From Imhoffiella purpurea (GTDB taxonomy: Bacteria > Pseudomonadota > Gammaproteobacteria > Chromatiales > Chromatiaceae), in NCBI RefSeq assembly GCF_000585215.1, contig NZ_AONC01000041.1, positions 1 to 39,991 on the forward strand: a DNA stretch of 39,991 nucleotides, read 5' to 3'. Below the pieces are notes generated by a model. The model ran no database searches, was not told the DNA's origin, and saw nothing but the letters and a program-made list of their open reading frames with translations. Made by a program: the position numbers and the translations under genes. This document shows positions 17,825 through 25,680 of this stretch, in pieces. How positions within the stretch are numbered: the stretch's first letter is position 1; each line of letters starts with the position of its first letter.

Positions 17825-19915
17825 ATGTCAGTCTCTCAGGCCCCCTACCGCATCCTTCCAGGGCGTCGCTACCCGCCGGGCGCGACCGTCGAGGACGATG
17901 GCGTCAATTTCTCGGTCTTCAGCCGCCATGCCACGGGCGCCGAGCTTCTGCTCTACGAGGGCGCCGATAGCGAGGAACCCTTTCAGGTCATTCGCCTGGA
18001 TCCGCATTCGCACCGGACCTTCTTCTCCTGGCACGTGCTGGTCGTGGATCTCGCCCCCGGCACGCATTACACCTGGCGCATGGAAGGGCCGAACGATCCG
18101 CACGTCCACGGCTGGCGCTTCGACGCGCGCATCGAGCTCGTCGATCCCTGGGCGCGCGCGGTCAATGTCGATTCCTGGGACCGCTGGAGACGTCAGCGCG
18201 AAGGTGCACAGCCTCACGATTCCCCCAGGGCGGTCGTCCTGGCCGAGGAATACGACTGGGAATGCGATACGCCACTGCGCATGCCATCCGAGCAGACCAT
18301 CGTCTACGAGGTGCATGTCGGCGGCTTCACCCGCCATCCGACTTCGGGCGTGCGGCATCCGGGGACCTTTCTCGGCCTGATCGAGAAGATCCCCTATCTG
18401 AAGGATCTCGGCATCACCCATGTGGAACTGATGCCGGTCATGGCCTTCGACGAGCAGGATGTCCCGGATGCGGTCTGGGACGCGGGCCTGCGCAATTTCT
18501 GGGGCTACAGCACCTTCGGCTTCTTCTCGCCGCATCCGGGCTATTGCGTCACGCCCGATCAGGGTACCCATCGCCGCGAGTTCCGCGACATGGTCAAGGC
18601 CCTGCATCGGGCGGGCATCGGCGTCATCGTCGACGTGGTCTTCAACCACACCAGCGAGGGCAACAGCGGCGGTCCGACCCTGACCTTCAAGGGATTCGGC
18701 AACGAGACCTTCTATTGTCTGGACGCGATCGACAAGGGGATCTATCTGGACTTCACCGGCTGCGGCAATACGCTCAACGCCAATCACCCGCTGGTGACCC
18801 ATTTCATCCTCGACGCCCTGGAATACTGGGTGCGCGAGATGCACGTGGACGGATTCCGTTTCGATCTGGCCAGCGCCATGGCGCGCGACGCGGACGGTCG
18901 TCCCATGGCGAATCCGCCCGTGCTCTGGGAGATCGAGCTGTCCGACACCCTGGCCGCGTCCAAGATCATCGCCGAGGCCTGGGACGCGGCGGGTCTCTAT
19001 CAGGTCGGGACATTCCCCGGTTACCGCTGGATGGAATGGAACGGCCGCTATCGCGACACCATCCGCCGCTTCGTCCGCGGCGACAAGGGGCTGGTGCCCG
19101 AGGTGGCGACGCGTCTCTCCGGAAGCAGCGATCTCTATCAGGCCAATCTGCGCAAGCCCATCAACAGCATCAATTTCGTGACCTGTCACGACGGTTTCAC
19201 CTTGTGGGATCTGGTGTCCTACAACCGCAAGCACAATCTCGCCAACCGCGAGGGCAATCGCGACGGAACCAACGACAACCTGAGCTGGAACGGGGGGGTC
19301 GAGGGCGAGACCAAGGACGCCGAGATCCTGGGTCTGCGCCGGCGCCAGGCCAAGAATCTGCTGTCGCTCATGTTCCTGAGCCAGGGGATCCCCATGCTCC
19401 TGGCCGGAGACGAGGTGCTGAGGACGCAGCAGGGCAACAACAACACCTGGTGTCAGGACAACGAGATCGGCTGGTTCGACTGGTCGCTGCTGGAGACCAA
19501 CGGCCATATGCTGCGTTTCGTTCGCGGTCTGATCGCCCTGCGCAAGCGTCATCCCAGCCTGCAGCGCCGCCATTTCCTCTCCGGTCGCGTGGTTCCGGGG
19601 AGAGACCTGCCCGATGTGGTCTGGCACGGTCACAAACTCGAGGATCCCAACTGGGACGATCCCGAGAATCAGATCCTGGCATTCACCTTGGCGCCGGCGC
19701 GTCCCGAAGAGTCCATGCTCCATGTCATGCTCAACATGAGCGAGCGTGCACGCTGCTTCGAGCTGCCCGCGCTCGATGGGATGGACTGGTATCTGGCCCT
19801 CGACACGGCGCGGGCCTCGCCCACCGACGTGATGTCGCCGGACGATCAGACGAAGCTGGAATCCAGCTCCATCCTGGCTCGCTCGCGCAGCATCATGGTC
19901 CTGGAGGGCCGCTGA
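17825..19915 (+). CDS. glgX: Glycogen debranching enzyme (GlgX-type isoamylase)
   Basis: 696 aa, GH13 family, normal GlgX length. It hydrolyses alpha-1,6 branch points of phosphorylase-trimmed glycogen in the cytoplasm. The N-terminal CBM48-like domain spans about residues 10-120 (VNFSVFSRHATGAELLLYE). The catalytic barrel carries YEVHVGGFT, region I VVFNHT (271-276), nucleophile Asp347 in GFRFDLAS, acid/base Glu384 in IAEAWDAAG and Asp456 in TCHDGFTL. The GlgX-typical NNTWCQDNEIGWFDW follows in the C-terminal half. All catalytic residues are present. It lies 167 bases upstream of the GH57 gene, which seems to have its own promoter. Confidence 0.95.
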   Translation: MSVSQAPYRILPGRRYPPGATVEDDGVNFSVFSRHATGAELLLYEGADSEEPFQVIRLDPHSHRTFFSWHVLVVDLAPGTHYTWRMEGPNDPHVHGWRFDARIELVDPWARAVNVDSWDRWRRQREGAQPHDSPRAVVLAEEYDWECDTPLRMPSEQTIVYEVHVGGFTRHPTSGVRHPGTFLGLIEKIPYLKDLGITHVELMPVMAFDEQDVPDAVWDAGLRNFWGYSTFGFFSPHPGYCVTPDQGTHRREFRDMVKALHRAGIGVIVDVVFNHTSEGNSGGPTLTFKGFGNETFYCLDAIDKGIYLDFTGCGNTLNANHPLVTHFILDALEYWVREMHVDGFRFDLASAMARDADGRPMANPPVLWEIELSDTLAASKIIAEAWDAAGLYQVGTFPGYRWMEWNGRYRDTIRRFVRGDKGLVPEVATRLSGSSDLYQANLRKPINSINFVTCHDGFTLWDLVSYNRKHNLANREGNRDGTNDNLSWNGGVEGETKDAEILGLRRRQAKNLLSLMFLSQGIPMLLAGDEVLRTQQGNNNTWCQDNEIGWFDWSLLETNGHMLRFVRGLIALRKRHPSLQRRHFLSGRVVPGRDLPDVVWHGHKLEDPNWDDPENQILAFTLAPARPEESMLHVMLNMSERARCFELPALDGMDWYLALDTARASPTDVMSPDDQTKLESSSILARSRSIMVLEGR

Positions 19916-19966
19916 TCTCGACGCCCTCCGATTCGAGGTGTAGCCGGCGATGACGCTTCCCCGCCT

Positions 19967-19995
19967 TTGACCGCCATCTGTCCTTTGTTTAATGT
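19967..19995 (+). promoter_or_regulatory. Candidate sigma-70 promoter for the GH57 gene
   Basis: TTGACC (19967-19972) and TAATGT (19990-19995) are separated by exactly 17 bases, in the glgX to GH57 gap and about 87 bases before the ATG at 20083. The -35 is close to consensus and the -10 is moderate. It would let the GH57, DUF4912 and glgA genes be expressed separately from glgX. Confidence 0.45.
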
Positions 19996-20082
19996 TGGAG
20001 CAGACGGCGGCCTGCCTCCCGACGGCCCGAGTCCTCTGACGCCGGGCTCGGGTATGGCGAGGTCCGCGCATTGCGAGGATCC

Positions 20083-21270
20083 ATGACAGAGACCAACATC
20101 CATCACGCGCTGGGTCTGCACATGCATCAGCCTCCGGGGAATCTTCGGCTGCTGATCGAGGCCAACCCGCGCGAGGCCGAAGAGATCATGCGCTGCTATG
20201 AGCGCGCGATACGCTATGCCGAGCGCTATCGCGACGTGGCCAGACTGCATGTTGGATTCTCCGGCGTTCTGCTGGAGCAGCTGCTGGATCCGGAGGTGAT
20301 CGACCGCTACCGGCATCTGGTCGATATTCCGGCCATGCTGCAGCGCTATCGGGATGCCGAGAACATCGAACTGATCGGCATGGGGTATTACCATCCGATC
20401 TTCCCGCTGATCTCCAGAGCGGACTGGTCCGAGCAGCTCGAACGCGGACGCGCCATCATGGAGCGGGTGTTCGGTCGCACGCCTCAGGGCTTCTGGCCAC
20501 CCGAACTGGCCTTCACCGTCGAGATGATTCCCGATCTGGTCGCGGCCGGCTATGAATACGTGGTCGTCGACGGGGTGCGCGTCCGTCCCGAGGACGGCAT
20601 CAACGATGGATTCAGACCCTATGTGGCCTGCTACGAAGGCGTCTGTATCGGCATCGTTCCGCGCGACCGGGATCTCTCCAACGCCCAGGCCGGCGGCCTG
20701 GACCTGCCCTGGTTCCAGGACGAGGTCTGCTGGCGCGCCTCGGGATCTCCGCGCCCCGAGGCACGACGCCTGGTAACGAGCTGGTCGGATGGCGAGAACG
20801 GGACCTGGTTCAGGCAGATGCACGAGCCGTCCGGATTCTTCGGCCGATTCTTCGAGCCCTATATGGAAGCGATCCGTGCCGGAACCTGCCCGATCACGCC
20901 CGTATGTCTGACACCTTATGTCTCCGCGCTGCGTCCGCTGCCGCACGCGCGGTTCCAGGCCACGACCTGGAGCGCCGGATCCGACTGCAGCGACGATCTG
21001 TCGCGCTGGGCCGGAAACGCCCGTCAATGCGAAGCGGTCGCCAAGGTCAGGCACCTCAGCGACCGCTACTGGGATCTGTGCCGTGCCAAGCCCACCGGAG
21101 GCTACGAGGTCGCCGCCGATGCCATGGTGCGTGCCCGCCGTCTGATCCTGGAGGCCGAGACCAGCTGTTTCCTGTTCTGGGGGGAAGCCTGGCTTCCACA
21201 TCTGTATGCCCGTACCCAGCCGGCCGAGCTCGCACTGGACGAGGCCGAACATGCCGTGTCACCAGTCTGA
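20083..21270 (+). CDS. Glycoside hydrolase family 57 protein (alpha-glucan-active)
   Basis: Read from ATG 20083 (395 aa); GAGG lies 4 bases upstream, and a TTG at 20071 is an alternative start. The GH57 regions are clear: region 1 HMHQPPG (about 13-19), region 2 GMGYYHPIFPL (99-109), region 3 GFWPPELAF with predicted nucleophile Glu141, and region 4 SWSDGENGTWF with predicted acid/base Asp236. GH57 enzymes include amylases, 4-alpha-glucanotransferases and branching enzymes. This one is short and lacks the extra C-terminal domains of GH57 branching enzymes, so amylase or glucanotransferase activity on glycogen is likelier. Position between glgX and glgA supports a glycogen role. Confidence 0.88.
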   Translation: MTETNIHHALGLHMHQPPGNLRLLIEANPREAEEIMRCYERAIRYAERYRDVARLHVGFSGVLLEQLLDPEVIDRYRHLVDIPAMLQRYRDAENIELIGMGYYHPIFPLISRADWSEQLERGRAIMERVFGRTPQGFWPPELAFTVEMIPDLVAAGYEYVVVDGVRVRPEDGINDGFRPYVACYEGVCIGIVPRDRDLSNAQAGGLDLPWFQDEVCWRASGSPRPEARRLVTSWSDGENGTWFRQMHEPSGFFGRFFEPYMEAIRAGTCPITPVCLTPYVSALRPLPHARFQATTWSAGSDCSDDLSRWAGNARQCEAVAKVRHLSDRYWDLCRAKPTGGYEVAADAMVRARRLILEAETSCFLFWGEAWLPHLYARTQPAELALDEAEHAVSPV

Positions 21271-21432
21271 TGCGACGGCCGATGCGATCGCTTCCTGTCC
21301 GCGGGGGATCCGATAATCGACAGTAACTCGGATCTCGCCCGAGGTCTCCCCAAGTCTCGAGTTCGAGAGCAGGATGAGGATCCCGGTCGGAATGGTGGGG
21401 ACGGCCGTGGGATTCCGGGCAATCCTGCCGCC

Positions 21433-22392
21433 ATGCCCGATCTGGATCCGCCGACGCAGCCTCTGCACCCGGAGTTCCCCCGCGAGGTCACGGATACCTC
21501 TGTCGTCATCTTCACCGGCGACCGGGGGCTTCTGCGGGTCGACTGGTCTCTGCATGCGAACGACTTCATCAAGTTCGCCCCGGCCTTTCCGCTCGACGCA
21601 GGGACCGCCATCCCGGTCGTCCGGCTGCATCGCGTCGAAGGGGACGGCCGCATGGCTCTGGCCGATCAGCGGCGCATCATGTTTCCCGGGATCGGCGGGG
21701 AAGGCCGGACGGCCTTCGATCTGGGCGGCAACCACGGCCGTTTTCAGGTCGAGCTCGGATTCGTCAACGACTCCGGGGGCTGGTTGTCTCTGGCGCGCTC
21801 GAACACACTGCAATCGGCCTCCAGCCTCGGATTGCCTTTCTCAGGCGCCAGCACGGGCTCCTGCGGCGGGGCCTGGGCGGATTCTGAGGGCCAAGCGCGA
21901 TCCGGATCGTTCGTATCTCCGGGGTCCGAGCCCCTTGGAGCGTCCGATCGGGTCCAGGTCGGTCCGGCCTTGGCGCAGACCGAAACCCAAGCCGGTATTC
22001 CATCGTCTGGCCCGGACGGCGGACAGGGGGAGGCGGGCGGGCCAGGGCTCGCTTCCGGATCTGCTCCCCGAGTGGATGTCCAGCTGCCGGAAAGCGGGGG
22101 CGGTGGATCGGCGCCGTCTTCTGAGCGTAATGAGACCGAGGACGCAGTTTCGATTCCCCGTCTGGTCTATGGTAAGCCGGCATTCGGCGGAACGCGCCTC
22201 ATGGTCCAGGCCGAGCTGCGCATCCAGGGTTGGGCACCGCCGAACTCCGAGATCGACCTCTTCGGTCATCGCTATGTCGTCGGGCCTGGTGGACGTTTTC
22301 AGTTCTTGGTCAAGGTCGACGATCCTGATCTCTTGCGTCAGGCGTTGGATCTTCACCCGCCCCCGGAATTGAGCTATAGACGCGAGAATTGA
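21433..22392 (+). CDS. DUF4912-domain protein with a low-complexity linker
   Basis: 319 aa from ATG 21433; no strong ribosome-binding site is seen. The N-terminal part (about 20-136) has the DUF4912 pattern of short beta strands: LLRVDWSLHANDF, then GRFQVELGFVNDSGGWLSLARSNTLQSAS, resembling the family's surface-binding strand and ARSN segment. Residues about 137-240 form a Gly/Ser/Pro/Glu-rich disordered linker. The C-terminal part (about 245-315) has PRLVYGKPAFGG, LRIQGWAPPNSEIDLFG and GRFQFLVKVDD, the other conserved DUF4912 elements. The fold may bind glucan, but that is inferred only from its place between GH57 and glgA. It has no signal peptide, so it is probably cytoplasmic. Confidence 0.75.
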   Translation: MPDLDPPTQPLHPEFPREVTDTSVVIFTGDRGLLRVDWSLHANDFIKFAPAFPLDAGTAIPVVRLHRVEGDGRMALADQRRIMFPGIGGEGRTAFDLGGNHGRFQVELGFVNDSGGWLSLARSNTLQSASSLGLPFSGASTGSCGGAWADSEGQARSGSFVSPGSEPLGASDRVQVGPALAQTETQAGIPSSGPDGGQGEAGGPGLASGSAPRVDVQLPESGGGGSAPSSERNETEDAVSIPRLVYGKPAFGGTRLMVQAELRIQGWAPPNSEIDLFGHRYVVGPGGRFQFLVKVDDPDLLRQALDLHPPPELSYRREN

Positions 22393-22466
22393 GCCCACGC
22401 GAGGGGTGGGAAGAAGGGCATCATCCTCGGTTGGCTCGGACATCAGCGGACAAGGAGATCGGGCGT

Positions 22467-23936
22467 ATGTATATCGCCATGGTGAGCGCAGAATGTGCGC
22501 CCATCGCCAAGGCAGGAGGCCTCGGCGACTTCGTGCAGGGTCTGAGCCGCGAGCTGGCGAGGCGCGGCGAACGGATCGAGATCTTTCTTCCCTTCTATGA
22601 CGTCGCGAATCTCGACGTCTTCCAGAATCTCTACGAGATCCAGCCGAGTCTCTCGGTGCCGCACCACGACCAGTGTCTGGACTGCTGCGTGCTAGGCGGA
22701 GAGATCGAGGGCGTCGACTACCGTTTCATCGATCCCCGGACATCTCGGGACTATTTCCGGCGCGGGCGCGTTTACGGCGAGCCGGACGATGCCGAGCGCT
22801 TCGCCTTCTTTTCGCGCGCGGTACTCGAATATCTGCTGCATTCCGAGCGTCCCCCCGACATCCTGCATTGCCAGGACTGGCAGACCGGACTGATCCCCGT
22901 GCTCTGGTCCGAGATCCATCGGCGCCTGGGTCTCGACACCATGCGCCTGTGCTATACGCTCCACAATCTCGGCTACCAGGGCCGGGTTGAGGGGGACATC
23001 CTGCGTCAGGTCGGGCTCGATCCGCTGCGCCTCATGCACCCGGACCGGCTGCTGGATCCGAACGACGAGGGGATGGCGAATCTCATGAAGGGCGGCATCG
23101 TCCATGCCCATTTCGTCAATACCGTGTCGCCGCGCTATGCCTGGGAGGTTCAGAACACCGAGCAGGGCATGGGGCTGCAGTCGCTGTTCCAGACCCATGC
23201 GCATAAATTTGGCGGTGTGCTCAACGGTATCGACGACGCCGTCTGGAACCCCGAGCGCGACCCGCTCATTCCGGTGAATTTCGGCCCCAATACGCTGCCG
23301 CTCAAGGCGGCCAACCGGCGGGCGCTGCGTACCAGGATGGGGCTGGTCGAGGCGGACAAACCCGTTTTCGGCATCGTCAGCCGGTTGGATCGCCAGAAAG
23401 GCGTCGATCTCATCCGTCATGCGATCCATTATCTGCTCGCGGAGGACTGCCAGCTGGTCTTGCTGGGATCGGCGCTGGATCCCGACATCGACGAGGAATT
23501 CCAGCGGCTCAAACAGGCGACGTCCGAGAGCCAGGATTGCCGCTTGAACCTGGAGTACGACGAATCGCTGGCGCATCTCATCTATGCCGGATGCGACATG
23601 CTGATCATCCCCAGCCTCTACGAGCCCTGCGGGCTGACACAGATGATCGCGATGAAGTACGGTGTGGTCCCCATCGTGCGGCGAGTCGGGGGGCTGGCGG
23701 ACACGGTGCACGACGCCAACTATTCGGACAAGCCCTTCGAATCGCGAAACGGCTATGTCTTCGACGATCCCACGGAAGAGGGGCTGGAAGGCGCGCTGCG
23801 TCGTGCCTTGGGATTGTGGCGGCGCTTTCCCGAATATTTCCGCCAGCTCAGGGTCAATGGCATGCAGACCGACTTCTCATGGAGCCGGCCCGCGGCGCGC
23901 TACATGGAGATCTACGAGCACTTGCGGTCGCAATAG
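22467..23936 (+). CDS. glgA: Glycogen synthase (ADP-glucose type)
   Basis: Start ATG 22467 is fixed by AAGGAG at 22452-22457 with a 9-base spacer (489 aa, usual length). It is a GT5 enzyme with GT-B fold that extends alpha-1,4-glucan from ADP-glucose. The N-terminal signature AKAGGLGDFVQGL contains Lys15 of the KxGGL sugar-nucleotide site. HCQDWQTGLIP and YTLHNLGYQG follow. The C-terminal half has VSRLDRQKGVDLI and IPSLYEPCGLTQMIAMKYG, the conserved donor-binding E-x7-E region. No glgC is present in the window, so ADP-glucose is supplied from elsewhere. It is the last gene of the glycogen block and converges on the PilZ gene. Confidence 0.96.
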   Translation: MYIAMVSAECAPIAKAGGLGDFVQGLSRELARRGERIEIFLPFYDVANLDVFQNLYEIQPSLSVPHHDQCLDCCVLGGEIEGVDYRFIDPRTSRDYFRRGRVYGEPDDAERFAFFSRAVLEYLLHSERPPDILHCQDWQTGLIPVLWSEIHRRLGLDTMRLCYTLHNLGYQGRVEGDILRQVGLDPLRLMHPDRLLDPNDEGMANLMKGGIVHAHFVNTVSPRYAWEVQNTEQGMGLQSLFQTHAHKFGGVLNGIDDAVWNPERDPLIPVNFGPNTLPLKAANRRALRTRMGLVEADKPVFGIVSRLDRQKGVDLIRHAIHYLLAEDCQLVLLGSALDPDIDEEFQRLKQATSESQDCRLNLEYDESLAHLIYAGCDMLIIPSLYEPCGLTQMIAMKYGVVPIVRRVGGLADTVHDANYSDKPFESRNGYVFDDPTEEGLEGALRRALGLWRRFPEYFRQLRVNGMQTDFSWSRPAARYMEIYEHLRSQ

Positions 23937-23990
23937 AAAGGCGCACATCGGCAGCATTTCGACAGGCATCCGGGTGCTCGAAGATTCCGC

Positions 23991-24365
23991 TCAGTGATGT
24001 CGAGTCTGCTGTCGCATCAGGACGCGGATGCTCGACAGGGCACTGTCGCCGACATCGGAGAACTCGATGCCCACGCACCAGCGGTCGTCGGAGGTGGTGG
24101 GCGAGATCCAGGCCACGGAGCCGACCGCCTGGATGCCCTCTGGAATATCGGGAGATTCCATTTCGACCAGCAGGCGCGACTTGAGCGCGAACAGCCGGTC
24201 GGTACAGACCTGAAGACCCCCTTCGCTGATATTGCATCCGGTGACCCGGTGCATGCCCACCAGGCTATCCTTGGGCTCGAGGCTCAAGGGGAGCAACCTC
24301 GCCAAGCACTCCCATGAAATGCGTTCCGATGTGCGTCGCTCGTCTGCGTTCGTATCCGAGATCAT
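23991..24365 (-). CDS. Single-domain PilZ protein (c-di-GMP receptor)
   Basis: 124 aa from ATG 24365 (MISDTNADERRTSERISWE), with GGGGGAG 6 bases upstream. The c-di-GMP site is complete: R11-TSE-R15 as RxxxR, and N45-ISEGG as (D/N)xSxxG. Beta-barrel strands follow (LLVEMESP, AVGSVAWIS, RWCVGIEFSDV). It has no other domain and no signal peptide. It would be a cytoplasmic adaptor binding c-di-GMP and a partner. It converges on glgA (54 bases apart) and diverges from folP, so a link to glycogen metabolism is possible but only positional. Confidence 0.9.
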   Translation of the reverse strand: MISDTNADERRTSERISWECLARLLPLSLEPKDSLVGMHRVTGCNISEGGLQVCTDRLFALKSRLLVEMESPDIPEGIQAVGSVAWISPTTSDDRWCVGIEFSDVGDSALSSIRVLMRQQTRHH

Positions 24366-24543
24366 CGAATGCTCCCCCTGGATTGTGTGAATCAGGAATC
24401 GAGGGCACGGTCACAGGCACTGTGGAAACCGGCCCCGTATCGGCGGCAAAGTATAGATTGCTTCGATGCCTCGTGGGCAGTTCGTCGAGACCTTCGGGAT
24501 CCCCTTGCGCGGCGATGTCCGGATCGGGAACGAAAAAACCGAT

Positions 24544-24571
24544 TTGGTTCGCCAATCGCTCGGATTATCCT
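24544..24571 (+). promoter_or_regulatory. Weak candidate promoter for folP
   Basis: TTGGTT (24544-24549) and TATCCT (24566-24571) with 16-base spacing lie about 83 bases before the folP ATG in the 288-base divergent gap. The match is weak. On the opposite strand a TATACT at 24455-24450 could serve the PilZ gene, but it has no good -35. I see nothing else definite in this gap. Confidence 0.3.
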
Positions 24572-24653
24572 GATCCGCCGACGAACGAGACGATCGATCC
24601 GGCAAGCAATCATGCGTGCATACGATCGTCGATGACGATGGTAATCGCGAACC

Positions 24654-25514
24654 ATGATCCCAGATCTCAGATCCTCATCCAAACCGCCCCTCATCATGGG
24701 GATCCTCAACCTGACCCCGGACAGCTTTTCTGACGGCGGCCGTCATCTGGATACCGCCGCGGCGGTCTCGCATGCCCTCGACATGCTGGAGGATGGCGCC
24801 GACATCATCGACGTCGGCGGCGAATCGACCCGACCCGGATCTCGGCCCATACCTGCCGAGGAACAGAAGCGCCGCGTGCTGACCGTCATCAAAGCCTTGA
24901 GGGACCGCGTCCCGGCGCAGGTACCGATCAGCATCGATACGACACTCGCCGAGGTCGCCGAGGCGGTCCTGGACGCGGGCGGGAACTGGATCAACGACGT
25001 CTCGGCCGGACTCGATGACGCACGCATGCTCTCACTGTCCGCCGAGCGCGGCGCACCCATCGTGCTGATGCATCGACGGGGCCGGTCGGACCATATGCAG
25101 GACGATCCGCGCTACAGGGACGTGGTGGCCGAGGTGCGCGATCATCTCGCCGGACGGGTGGATGCGGCATTGGCCGTGGGTGTGTCCGAAACCCATATCC
25201 TGCTCGATCCGGGCATCGGCTTCGGCAAGACCCTCGAGCACAATCTGGCCCTGATCGGGGGGCTGGACCGTCTGGTCGATCTCGGTTTTCCCGTCCTGCT
25301 CGGAACCAGCCGCAAGCGCTTCCTGGGCTCCATCTGCGGCGGACTGGAACCGACCGCCCTCATGCCGGCGACCTGCGCGACCACCACCCTCGGCGTGATG
25401 GCCGGTGCTCGTGTCTTTCGCGTGCACGATGTGGCCGGCAACCGCCAGGCCGCGGATGTCGCCTGGTCCGTTCGCGGCAGCGCTCGAGGCGCAGAGCTCT
25501 CACTCGAATCCTGA
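24654..25514 (+). CDS. folP: Dihydropteroate synthase
   Basis: 286 aa from ATG 24654. It condenses 4-aminobenzoate with hydroxymethyl-dihydropterin pyrophosphate in folate synthesis. Conserved elements: MGILNLTPDSFSDGG (loop 1), DIIDVGGESTRPGS (loop 2), ISIDTT, NDVSAG, VLMHRRG, DPGIGFGKTLEHNLALI and LGTSRKRFLG, all in order. The third element is usually HMQG/HMRG; here it is MHRRG with a later DHMQDDP. In many gammaproteobacteria folP sits with ftsH and glmM; here it stands alone between a PilZ gene and a DUF2235 gene. Confidence 0.95.
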   Translation: MIPDLRSSSKPPLIMGILNLTPDSFSDGGRHLDTAAAVSHALDMLEDGADIIDVGGESTRPGSRPIPAEEQKRRVLTVIKALRDRVPAQVPISIDTTLAEVAEAVLDAGGNWINDVSAGLDDARMLSLSAERGAPIVLMHRRGRSDHMQDDPRYRDVVAEVRDHLAGRVDAALAVGVSETHILLDPGIGFGKTLEHNLALIGGLDRLVDLGFPVLLGTSRKRFLGSICGGLEPTALMPATCATTTLGVMAGARVFRVHDVAGNRQAADVAWSVRGSARGAELSLES

Positions 25515-25680
25515 ATGGAACTCTTGAATCGTCGGTTGCGAATGACGAGACGTCGCGTCGGCCTCGTCCGGCGTCGCCGGTTCCAGGGTCTTGGGAGTGC
25601 CGGAGAGCAATTTCCGTACACGGCGATGCGCCGCTCCTGAGCTACACTCTAATCCCGCGCTCTCACACAAGGATCCAGCG

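Noticed and set aside
17828-20071. 747-codon open frame antisense to glgX
   Set aside because: glgX is unambiguous with all catalytic motifs. The antisense frame is a by-product of high GC and codon bias and shows no recognisable domain.
19846-21252. 468-codon minus-strand frame opposite the GH57 gene
   Set aside because: GH57 motifs on the plus strand are clear; the antisense product has no family features.
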